Translations under genes and position numbers: made by a program | Assembly (NCBI GenBank): GCA_002205965.3 | Contig: NADL03000504.1 | Coordinates: 248,001-312,000 of the forward strand | Length of the DNA stretch: 64,000 nt | Source: Kappaphycus alvarezii | Taxonomy: Eukaryota > Rhodophyta > Florideophyceae > Gigartinales > Solieriaceae | Direction: 5' to 3' | Part shown: positions 45,852 to 56,499 of the stretch, piece after piece | How positions within the stretch are numbered: position 1 is the first letter of the stretch | Layout of the letters: each line of letters begins with the position of its first letter | The notes under the pieces: model-generated | What the model was told of the DNA's origin: nothing | What the model saw: the letters and a program-made list of their open reading frames with translations, nothing else | Databases searched by the model: none

Positions 45852-47095
45852 TTAGGCCGACTGGCCTCTTGGCTGATGGTGGGGCTCCTCCGCACCTTGT
45901 ATGCCAGCCATCAACGGCTGCATGGGAACGTGAGATGCGGACTCATTACCCATCGTTGCCGCGGAGGCGACGGTGGGAGGGAGAACGGCCGTGGGCGCCA
46001 GAGGTGCGTTGGGCACCATAAGAAACTCCGACGCCTGGGCGTCTTCGGTTGCGGGGCATCGGCGTTTTGACGCCGACGGGGAAGAGCCCGGGGACCGAAG
46101 TGTGAGGTCGGATGTGTGTTGAGGAGCGGGCGGGGAGCGGCAGGGGGGAGGATCGTGTGCCCCTGTTGGGGCGTTTAGGGGCTTGTGCGGGGCCGGGTGA
46201 GGTCGGGACGGGTTTGGTCGGGGCCGGGGCGGTGGGTTTGACGGGATTTGGGGCCGGTGTTTGGGCGGGCGTGCGGGCGGGAATCCCGCGGGTCGGGCGG
46301 CGCGCCTCAGCAATGAGGCGGGCATCGTGACGGAGGGCGATCGTCATGGCGTTGCGGACGTGGGGGGCAACCCACGAGCGCAGTTTGGGGCTCACCAGGC
46401 GAGCCGCTTCACGTTGGAGGCGGGTGGCCACACCCTGGGCGGCAGAGATGTCCAGCGTAGAGCAGTGCTGCGTGAGCGTAAGCGGCGCAACGTATAGGTC
46501 CGGATACGTCAGACGGAGATGAGCGAGGACGTTGAAAACGTCAGGGCGAGCCGGGGCGGGAAAGTATAAGTAGAACAATTTCCCGACGAGCGGGACTAGG
46601 ACGAAGGGGGCAAGTTTGTCTTGGCAAGAGCGGCGGCCAAGCAGAGCTGGCGGTGTGCTGTGTCGAACGATGGGAAGGAGGACGTAGGGGACGGGGCGAA
46701 CCCTACGTGGAGGAGGTCGGGGGCAGGCGGGCGAACGGGTTCGGGTTCGCCCGTGCGGGGGTCAAGGCGGCAAGGGTTGTCGGTGACGGTGGGGAGGAGG
46801 GCGCGGGCGCGGGCAAGGTCGGCCTGGGAAAAATCTTCCGGGTGGCCAATCATATGGCGCGCCTTCGGAGATTCAGAATATTGTGGCCAATAGCGGGGTC
46901 GATTTCGGGGAGCTGCACCGATGGTAACGGACGCAGCGAGGAGGGGGTGGCTGGGCGGGGTGGAAGACGGGATGCGACGACCGCGTACGGCGCGCGCATC
47001 CAGGGGGAAGGCGTCTGCCCGGTCCATGTGGGCGGAGAGGGCGGCCGCGCGGGAGACGGAGAGGGAGCGGCGGCCGCAGGAAGGGGGGGAAGTCA
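45852..47095 (-). CDS. E1 ORF1, proline-rich
   Basis: Predicted ORF1 product upstream of ORF2 with an 18-bp gap. The first in-frame ATG is at 47095. The N-terminal part is Arg/Pro/Ser-rich. A more structured block follows (GHPEDFSQADLARARALLPT; then FNVLAHLRLTYPDLYVAPLT; then LVSPKLRSWVAPHVRNAM). The C-terminal third is a Pro/Ala-rich low-complexity tract and ends in an acidic/Met-containing tail. At least two frame changes are needed (near 46590 and 46200-46320). I recognise no RRM, CCHC or coiled coil, so its RNA-binding role is only assumed by analogy. Confidence 0.55.
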
Positions 47096-47158
47096 TGGGA
47101 GTTGGGGGAGTGGGGAGGCATGATGGAGAAGGACTGATCAATGAGCGGTTGTGGGGCA

Positions 47159-48249
47159 AGCCGTGGTCTAATGTCTCCGCAGTACTAAACCGTAGATTTC
47201 AGCTGGCTCAAAAATACCGCAAACTCCGAGGTATTAATAACAGCAGACGACTGTACTGGAGGGACAGCCTTCAGCATTAGTGCCCTTACAGTTCCTAACC
47301 GCTTTCGCAATTCATCCTTCATTGCTTGCGTCAAAGATCCTTGATCGTTGTAGACTATCACATGAGTAATCAAGAGATGAAGTGCGCTGTCCATGATAAT
47401 TTCTAGTACGGCACGACGTTCGCCTTCTGCCCCACGAGTCACCTCAGTACAGGCATAATACAGAATGGCAACAAGGGCTCCTAAACTTGGACTCTCTTCG
47501 TCTCTTGACATAGATGGGTTAAAGAATAAGGTATCCAAAACTTCCGACATACGGCGCAGTGCAACGAGAGCATTTCCTAGAGCACGATGAAGTGATCTAG
47601 AAACCTCCTCGCCGAAGTAGACACCAGAATTTGTAATGATGCCTGACCCGAACGGACCCCATGGTGAAGCAGGAGACTGGTACTGTGCATTCGGTGTATA
47701 GGGAGTTGAACCTTTAGGTGAGTGGAGTTGTGGAGTACCCGGCATCCCGGGTGAAGGCGAAAAATGACCCGGGCTTGGCCATTGTTTGTGGCTGCTCCCA
47801 CCAATAGCCGCCCGCAAAGCGTGAGAAGGAGACATTTTCTTTGGAGAGCTTGGTACGGAGTTTCCAGTCTGTGAGGGACTTGAATGCCACGGTGATGGAC
47901 TCATCCCACGAGCATTGGTATTCAAACCATCCCCGTCAGTCCGTAATAGCTGGCTTCGCTCTCGCTCCTGCCGTGTAACTGGCCGCACCCATCTCTCGAT
48001 GGGTTCCGCTCGAATCAATCGAAACACTTGAGAAGGGAAACAAACTAGTCTCGATACAGCGTTTCCAAAAAGCTCTGGTAGTGCCTCTCTAAGTTGCAGA
48101 GCGTAGTTTGAAAGCCTAAATAAGGTAATAGATGCGACCTCGGCCTCCTCAACTCTCCCTATGGTCAGATACTTGCTACTCATTCCAGCCTCACTGCGCT
48201 GTGAGTAACCTCTTTCCTCACTAGAAAGAGAGGAGGGCCAATCTCCTGA
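47159..48249 (-). pseudogene. duplicated nucleoporin-like C-terminus (unit 1, right part)
   Basis: 1091 bp matching 49347-50437 with four substitutions found by eye. It carries the last about 330 codons of the nucleoporin-like gene without promoter or N-terminus, so it is a truncated copy. Two substitutions change the protein (Arg to Leu and Glu to Ala near the C-terminus). It is joined at its upstream end to sequence of the cyclase-like gene at a 3-base microhomology TGA (48247-48249). Confidence 0.92.
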
Positions 48250-49346
48250 TAGGCGATTGGGAACAGAACGAGACCGGTGACTTGATATATTCCTTTCAAC
48301 CGATCAACAAGAAACGGAGCACCCAATACTTCTGGGAGGCCTTTCCGGTTGGAAGGGACGCAAGAGCGAGGACAACGTACATGTTTTCATACGGCCCTTG
48401 TCAAGAACAGAGGCAAAGCTTGACAGAGGCTTTGGAAGATTATCTGGATGGGCTACCTCAGTATCAGGGAGTTGATATCGACAGTATGACCGTCCAGCGG
48501 ATATTGTTTGGGTTTTTCCCTACATATTTTCGAGACAGTCCGACCAATGTAGCCTTTGATCGAGTGCTACCAGTGGGGGATGCAGGAGGACTGCAATCAC
48601 CCATTAGTTTTGGAGGCTTTGGTTGCTGCTTACGCCATTTGGGAAGAATAACCGGCGCTTTGAACGAGGCACTCTGTCAACCTGATGACTCGTTACTCAA
48701 GCGCTCAAATTTGCAAATGCTGCAGTGGTATCTCCCATCTTTGCTGGTTGCAGGGCTTTTCAACAAAGCAATGTCTGTACAGCCCGGTCAAACCACCGCG
48801 GGACCTTTGCTTGATGAATATGGCATCAATGAAGTGTTGTGGTCCAATATGAGGGCCATGGCTGACCTTGGCGAACATGTCCAACGGCCTTTTTTGCAGG
48901 ACGTGGTTACCGCTGGTGGCTTGTCTAAAACCTTAGCAGCAATGGCGTTTCGAAGTCCCGTCCTCGCTGTTAAAATGACAGCATTCCTTGGCCCCGGGGA
49001 ACTTTTAAGCTGGAGCAGGCATTATGTTGCCCTTCTCCTCTATGGTGCATCTGTTCCATACCTTAAACTCCTCAAGGCCATCTCGGAAAAATCAAAGCAG
49101 TTGTCATTCGAACAACGATTTCGCTTGAACCGGCTCATTGATGCAGCAACATATGGAAGTGGCCGAGACGCAGAGGGAGAACTCGCACAGAGTTGAGGTA
49201 AGTAGAGGTTTACGTCTTAGTAGATTGAGCAGTTAAACACAACACAAGGCAGACCAAAGTAGTTTCAGAAAACCCTTTACTCGAGAGTTAAACTACAACT
49301 GGCCTTTGGACCTTATCAGGGCCGCAATTTTCTGATTTGTAGAGCA
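48247..49346 (+). pseudogene. duplicated cyclase-like 3' half (unit 2, left part)
   Basis: Copy of 41621-42720. It encodes residues from GDWEQNETGDLIYSFQ to the natural stop at 49196 but lacks the FAD-binding N-terminus and any promoter of its own. The frame is fully open for 304 codons and I see no substitutions, so the duplication is recent or has been homogenised by gene conversion. It ends in the empty site that defines the E1 insertion. Confidence 0.92.
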
Positions 49347-50437
49347 AGCCGTGGTCTAATGTCTCCGCAGTACTAAACCGTAGATTTCAGCTGGCTCAAA
49401 AATACCTCAAACTCCGAGGTATTAATAACAGCAGACGACTGTACTGGAGGGACAGCCTTCAGCATTCGTGCCCTTACAGTTCCTAACCGCTTTCGCAATT
49501 CATCCTTCATTGCTTGCGTCAAAGATCCTTGATCGTTGTAGACTATCACATGAGTAATCAAGAGATGAAGTGCGCTGTCCATGATAATTTCTAGTACGGC
49601 ACGACGTTCGCCTTCTGCCCCACGAGTCACCTCAGTACAGGCATAATACAGAATGGCAACAAGGGCTCCTAAACTTGGACTCTCTTCGTCTCTTGACATA
49701 GATGGGTTAAAGAATAAGGTATCCAAAACTTCCGACATACGGCGCAGTGCAACGAGAGCATTTCCTAGAGCACGATGAAGTGATCTAGAAACCTCCTCGC
49801 CGAAGTAGACACCAGAATTTGTAATGATGCCTGACCCGAACGGACCCCATGGTGAAGCAGGAGACTGGTACTGTGCATTCGGTGTATAGGGAGTTGAACC
49901 TTTAGGTGAGTGGAGTTGTGGAGTACCCGGCATCCCGGGTGAAGGCGAAAAATGACCCGGGCTTGGCCATTGTTTGTGGCTGCTCCCACCAATAGCCGCC
50001 CGCAAAGCGTGAGAAGGAGACATTTTCTTTGGAGAGCTTGGTACGGAGTTTCCAGTCTGTGAGGGACTTGAATGCCACGGTGATGGACTCATCCCACGAG
50101 CATTGGTATTCAAACCATCCCCGTCAGTCCGTAATAGCTGGCTTCGCTCTCGCTCCTGCCGTGTAACTGGCCGCACCCATCTCTCGATGGGTTCCGCTCG
50201 AATCAATCGAAACACTTGAGAAGGGAAACAAACTAGTCTCGATACAGCGTTTCCAAAAAGCTCTGGTAGTGCCTCTCTAAGTTGCAGAGCGTAGTTTGAA
50301 AGCCTAAATAAGGTAATAGATGCGACCTCGGCCTCCTCAACTCTCCCTATGGTCAGATACTTGCTACCCATTCCAGCCTCACTGCGCTGTGAGTAACCTC
50401 TTCCCTCACTAGAAAGAGAGGAGGGCCAATCTCCTGA
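49347..50437 (-). repeat. tandem duplication unit 2, right part (inside the intact gene)
   Basis: This is the source-side copy of the nucleoporin-like tail. Together with 48247-49346 it forms the uninterrupted 2,188-bp duplication unit. The offset to unit 1 is constant (2,188) from 47159 to 48249. Confidence 0.92.
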
Positions 50438-53400
50438 AAGATCTAAAGCGCTTCCAGTGATTCGTGTTAGGTTTGCTGCACAAAATTCCAGTACGTCTCG
50501 AAGTTCTTGCTCGCGGTCTTGGGAGGTCTGGTCGCCGAGAGTCTGACTTGGAATTGCGACACTACTGAGTTGTAGATATGCGCACCATACTAGATGTGCG
50601 GGATTACGCGCCTCTTGACTTGCTTCATACGTTGGTATCAAGGTTCCTGCTGGCGGTAGCAATCCCAGAATGCTCCCACCACTCACATGACGCAGTATAC
50701 TTGACAGGTTTGGTTCATTAACTTCTAACTTTTTCAGATGGATCCGGGCAACAGCAAGCACTAGGCTTGCTGCGGACTCTTTCACAGAGCCATCCGAAGG
50801 CTTCTTCCCGGAGAGCCTCGCGAGAGAAGAAATTGCCTCGAAGATGGTTGCGACATCCCGATCTCTAAACGGAAGCTGAGATATGGAATCAGTTCTCTCG
50901 ATAACTGAAGATATAGCAACGGATGCTGCACTGCATACTGCGGGGACTACATGCGCAAACTTCAGCGATGTAACAGCACTCCCCCCGAATGCATTGATAT
51001 CTTCAGCAGATCGAAAAGCCACCCCACTCGCCAGCCTTGCCCCCGATAACAGTAGCCACCGAACAATATCAAGATGTGAGGCATTTGTCCCAGCACCGTT
51101 TGACCGCTCTTGTTGAACAGACGCGAGGATGTGGTCAATAGAATGCGAAATCTGGCCAAGCGGCATTATAGAACATTGTCTTTCGAGGACTGCCGGAGGA
51201 CGAGAAAACCTAACTGATGTTAATGCGGGTTGCTCCAGCTCGTCATATGACAAATAGGCAGATAGGAAGCCCATTAGTCTTGCGACCTCTGAGGCGATAG
51301 CGACGCTATGCGCTGATGTCGTTAGAGAGGGAATGACAAACGTCAGTATACGACACAGCACGCGACAGAGCTTGCCACGAAACTGCGGGCTTGAATAGGA
51401 CAAGGCGAGGGAAGGATTGGATGTAAACGAGTCCGTGAATACTACTTTCGATGCCATTTCGCAAAACGATGATATCAATCTCACCTGGACATCTTTCCGG
51501 TTAACCACCGCATTCAAATGGAGAATGTCTCGAACAAGATCAATGTGTTGAGATACGTTAACATCGAAATATTTCATATATCGAATAATGGCTTGCACAT
51601 CAAAATAGTAGTCCACACCAAAGCGAGTTCGGACATCTCCGATTCTCCGGAAATCTTCAAGAACTCTGGCCTGCATAGCGTCGCCCTCATTAAGTCCGAG
51701 TGCTTTCCCTAATTCCACGGACAGAACTCTTGAGTAATCCTCTGCAGAGGCGAGCCCTGACGACGGATTTAGATTATCTGACATGTCCCTAACTTCATTG
51801 TTAGCGCCAAATTTTGCCTGTACAGATTCACTCCAACGAGTCATGTAATGCTCCTCCACGCTGAGAAGGACATGCATCCATCGCTCTGTGAAAACTGCAG
51901 CAAATTGCGTAAACGCTTCCTCCGCGAAAAGATCTCTTGGCAAACCGCTTTCTTTCTCTGTTGTTGAGGTAGAATCCGATCTGTGTGAGATAAGAGATTC
52001 GCTGGTTCGGGTTGAAATAACGTCAGAAAAGACACTGAGGCAGTCTGATGCAATAGTTTTCCAAGCGGATGAGACATCGACTAGGAGACTTTGCCTTGAG
52101 ACAATCTTCTCCGTTTCAAAAGGGAGACTCTTACTGCCCTCGGGAGTAAGGAAGAAACCAGTCCTCCTAAAGATAGAATCAGAGAGAAATTGATACATGC
52201 AAGTGGCTCTCGATAAGTCAATTTTGCCAGAGGCCTTCGAGGCGGCTCCGTCGCATCGTAAGAGGCTAGCCAACAATTCCCAAATACGTAAGGCCTCCCA
52301 ACAGCTTCTTAGCCACTTACTGTTTTGCATCTGCCAACATATTCGAAGGAAGCGAACAGATGACGCGATCAGCAACGCCTTTTGTCCTAGAGCCTTCAAA
52401 GTATCTATGTTATCGATTGTGCCTTGTACTGAACTAACTGCTACCCACTCATCACGGCTTTCACGTAGAACATCAACAAGGGCAGTTAGAATTTCGTTGC
52501 TGCTCGCCTCACTCCCAGCTCTGTCTTGTGCATCGAGTGTTTTTTCATGGATTTTTTGCTCACTCGAAGTTGGCGGGTTTCCTTGTCCAACCAGCTTGAC
52601 AGAGTTCGAGTCCACGCCACTCGATCCCATTAAAGAGCGAGCTGCAGCTCTTTGACCACAAGACACAATTGTAACCATTAGCTCTATGACAGCCAACGAG
52701 TGACCTCTTCTTATGCGACGAGCATAGCCGTGGCGAATGGATTCAGCTCCTCCTCTCCAGAAACTGAACGAGATCGGTTCATTGTAGGCCACGGCACCTG
52801 AATAGTTCCGCCTGAACCAGAAATTTGGGAAAGGCAGCAAAACTGTAAGGCTAAGCATCGCGCACACATGTCCTCTACCCAAGTCCGCCAGGAAGATATC
52901 CTTTCCCATCTCACATCTTCCTCCGTTACATTCAAAGACAAATACCTAGTGTGGTGCAGTTCCGGTAGAAAGCCCCGGAAATCAGACTCTGTCCACGCAG
53001 AAAAGAATGGTTCCTTTTTCAGACGTTCAGAACCCCCTGAGGATATGATGGCCATCGCGTAGATGACGTCTGGTTTCAGAAGCAACTTTTCCAGCGCCGT
53101 TAGTTCTATTCCCGACTCGTCATCCATGCAGTCCGATTGTCCAGACCTGGATAACTCCTTGCGTGAGTTGGCACTATGAAGAAATGCGTTCCTCTCCCGA
53201 AGGGCAACATAACAAGCGACCAAGGCAGCCTTCAGTGCAGGGAATAAGAATGTGTCAGTCTCACTAAGTTGGCTCCTCGACGGCAGCATGGAATGGGCCA
53301 CTCCTGTGAACACTGCCACTAGGATCCCAGAAATAGCTGGGTCATGCAAGACATCGATCGGACGCATCGAGAATAGATGAAGACTACAGGCAGGAAGAAG

Positions 53401-55932
53401 CCAGTGCAAAGATTTCGATTCAGCGTCGGGTTCCTCCGGAATAGCGGTTGTTAACCACAGTGGTAGGGCAACACCACGAAGAAAGCTGTAAATCTTGCTC
53501 GCGCCTCCTCGATACCCGTCCGCAACCTCTGAGAAAATCTTAACATCGCTTGTGCGTGATAAAGACGAAATCTTTCTGAGCAAAACTTTCGAGAGACTCT
53601 CTCCGCGTGTGCACAAGCCAGCGATGCGAGATAGTGCGGCTACTGCGGGAAAGATTTTGCCCCTAGTGCCGATAATGCTGCTTGCAGAGGCAAGGCATTC
53701 TTCGAAGCAGCTATGCGCTCCAAAACATACTGAGCTCTTTCGGCTGAGTCAGTAGTCATGGACGCTAAGCATGAACATGAAACGGTGAGGAGTACCTCCC
53801 TCCGGCTTTTCGTTAACCAAGACCCTCGCACCCAGTCTCCGGGATCAGCCAGCTCACTAGCAATTCCAGATACTGTGAGTAAACGTGACTCATCACGTAA
53901 AAGGCTATCCCGCAGGCCTCTTGAACCAGACCTGCATAACCTTTCAAACATTTTCATGGTTTCTAAAGCCGACAGTAGAAGTTCCCCTAGAGCTTCCTCC
54001 CCATACACAGAGATGCCATCGTGATCCCTCAATGCCTGTAATAGAATTGCAGTATATGATCTGCTGCTTCAAACCCGTTCCAAGCAGTTATCCAGTTACA
54101 GAGGTCAAGACGCGTTTGCCACACCAATAGATCCTCGGGTGATTCTCGAGCGATATGCATCTGGGGGGATATCTTCACCTGCCTGAACGCAAAGAATACT
54201 TTCATTCTCTGGAATGACAGCTGCTAAGTCGGAGTATATTTCGTGAAAACGGGGTCCGAGCGCCGCTTCAATTGATTGCAGCATCTGCGCGTCATCCTCA
54301 TCATGCAGGACATGCAACTATCTCGGTACAAATCACAACATTCTTTCAATGTGAACAGATTATTCGACAAATAATCAGTCGCAAGCTCAGCGGTCCTCTG
54401 GGAAACGGTCATTGACGTCAGTAACGATAGCAGTGGACGATATGTGAGAGGGAATACTGCTGACGATAATCTCAGAAGAGTACGTGGTCCTAGTCGTCTC
54501 TCTCTAGACTTCTCCTTCTCCCAAAAAATTTCGGCTATCTCTGTGCTCATGTCGTGACTTGTCTTCTCAAGGATTCCAATCGCGAGTTCCACCATGTTTT
54601 CAATTTGGTCAGGCTGGCAGCCTCCAGGAGGAAAAACAGTTAGAAATGCAATGTAGTCTACCCAAAAAACATGGTGTAGGTCCGCAACTAAAAGTTCATC
54701 GACAGCCAGAGAATAACATCCCACACTTCGAAGTGCGACGAGCACGTTGCTCTCAAGCGCTGCAGAGACATGAGCCGTCGCATCGAATGCCCCATTGCCA
54801 ACATTGCGATTTCTGCCAAACCACGGACACATGCGGAGGAACGCCGCCCAGGAAAGAGTAACAATCGATGCCTCTGCCATGTTGATCGTTCTCACTTTCT
54901 TTATGGTTTCGTCAATCAAAGTAAGAGCCGCATCGTCATGCGCAAGTCGTTCACCATCCTGCATGCCGTCGCGCCCATCGCGATGCATATCCTCAGGGTC
55001 AGCCTCTGGTTGCACAACAGCCGCCAAACCATTGGATAAGTTCACGGATGCTGCAAATAATGCGGCAGTTTCTGTGCTCGCGAAGCCTGTTGAGATGTGT
55101 TCAAACTCTGCAGACGGCTTCTGGGAAAACGTAAAGCCGCTCTCGGAGGCGTCGACGAATGCTTTCAGAAGTTTTGCGCGCTCACCCGCGGTCAGTGGCT
55201 TATAATGGCAACAGGCGAACAGTACCTCCATAAGCCATTCTTGTTGTTCTGTTGCAGGTATTCCGATGAGTTCTTTTGACATTCCCTTTTTCGAATTCCT
55301 AAGGCAAGAGATGACGCCACTCAAGATGATCGACTTGAGCTGGTCTCCGCACTCAGATAAAAATTCTGAAAAGGCGCCATACAGAGCGTGGTTGCTTTTG
55401 GGAGAGCCACCCTTGCATACTACCACGAGGCACGAAAACGCTCTGCGCCTTTCTGTGACCCAAAAGTCCTCAATTGCGTCGAGTGGGGCAAGTTGTGTTA
55501 GGTCCTTGGATATCGTGAGCAACTTGGAAAGATCATCCTCATGGGTTTCGTCCAAATAATCACGAAGCAGAAGCGCAGCTTGGGGCGGGAAATTCTCAAG
55601 GAATTCTGCAATGCCTGGATGTGAACAAGCTCCGCCTCTGTCGGGTTTGGATGCGACCTTGTTGAGTTACATTCATTGCGATAGGTGATTTCTTTTGTAT
55701 CTTGCACGGTTTGTCCTCCGGACAAGCGTTTGCTACTCGTAACATCTACAGCTTGAAAGAGGCTATCCTTGTGGTCCAGGAGGATGCGTTTCGCTTGGTC
55801 GCGATTGACAGATGCTGTTCTCAGTAGGCTGTTTAGCGCCGTGAACGACAGGTCAGTTGTCCTTATACCAACCATTTCGAAGACGGCGGACCGTTGATCA
55901 CTTTGGAGAAAAAGTGGATGAAAAATCACCAA
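49373..55932 (-). CDS. large scaffold nucleoporin-like protein (Nup188/Nup205 type), several apparent frameshifts
   Basis: About 2,185 codons, mostly alpha-helical, read from 55932 to 49373. Family assignment is tentative. Length, helical-solenoid character and blocks such as YRPLLSLLTSMTVSQRTAEL, TRFGVDYYFDVQAIIRYMKY and LFRLSNYALQLREALPEL resemble the Nup188/Nup205 inner-ring proteins. The last 350 residues contain a disordered stretch with about 14 Ser-Pro/Thr-Pro sites, then a helical tail ending QLKSTV. Frame changes are needed near 55600, 54310, 54120, 54035, 53640 and 52715. All but the one at 54120 equal the loss of one base, and in each case the protein continues sensibly in the next frame. 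The first codon is uncertain (GTG at 55932; an ATG lies 19 codons further in). Convergent with the cyclase-like gene. Its last 1091 bp are duplicated at 47159. Confidence 0.6.
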
Positions 55933-56499
55933 TCCGGGGTGTTCGACGCTTGCTTGTTACTGGAGTGAAAATGTGCAAAGGGCGGATATGAATCAGTTAG
56001 TTTTCTTGGGTGAAGTAGCGTCGTGTTCCAAGTCACATTACCGAAGGTCCCAGAGCGCTGGTTGCTTATGATGGCTCAGAGGGCTGTGAAAGAAGGCGTA
56101 GCTTGAATCCTTGTTAGAACTTCTTTGAAAATACTTGAACGAATGACCCAGGCCAAACAGAGTACTTCAGGCGGTAGGATTATAGATCAAAATGTACCAA
56201 AGAAGTTGCTGGGACCAATTGATTACTGCGTTAGAACAAAACAATTTAAATTATTCAATTGATCCTTGGCGATCCTTGCTTCGCTCTCCCCTGAGTTGTG
56301 TAAGAGGCAGAAAGTGTACTTTACTGTACTGTACATACAGCTGGGAGTACTGTATAGTACAGTACAGCACATTATACCTCGATTTAAATATATTTACTGA
56401 GAAGAAAAAAACTTTTCATTTAATTTTGATGCTCTCAAAATTTTGTAGTACAGTACAGTACTGTTGCGGACTAAACAGTAGTCCTGTAATCCTGTAAAG
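55933..56499. other. upstream region of the nucleoporin-like gene
   Basis: Presumed promoter and 5' UTR of the minus-strand gene. It contains two TACAGTAC-type clusters (56318-56370 and 56447-56465). No gene seen. Confidence 0.5.
56318..56465. repeat. two TACAGTAC-type palindromic clusters
   Basis: ACTTTACTGTACTGTACATA then GTACTGTATAGTACAGTACA, and further right GTAGTACAGTACAGTACTGT. Same word family as at 11.66, 37.35, 39.5 and 39.6 kb. Confidence 0.7.

Larger units (their letters stand above)
42721..47155 (-). mobile_element. non-LTR retrotransposon E1, probably full length, with REL-type endonuclease
   Basis: Its limits are exact because the second duplication unit preserves the uninterrupted site (49340-49353). 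There GAGCA is directly followed by AGCCGTGG; here 4.4 kb separates them and GCA is repeated (42718-42720 and 47156-47158), a 3-bp target duplication. On the minus strand: about 60 bp of 5' leader, ORF1 (47095 to about 45852), ORF2 (45834 to 42780), then about 60 bp of 3' UTR ending TTAAACTTCCTTCC. It has no poly(A) tail. It is GC-rich compared with the surroundings. It sits 150 bp past the stop of the cyclase-like gene, between two gene tails. Confidence 0.9.
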
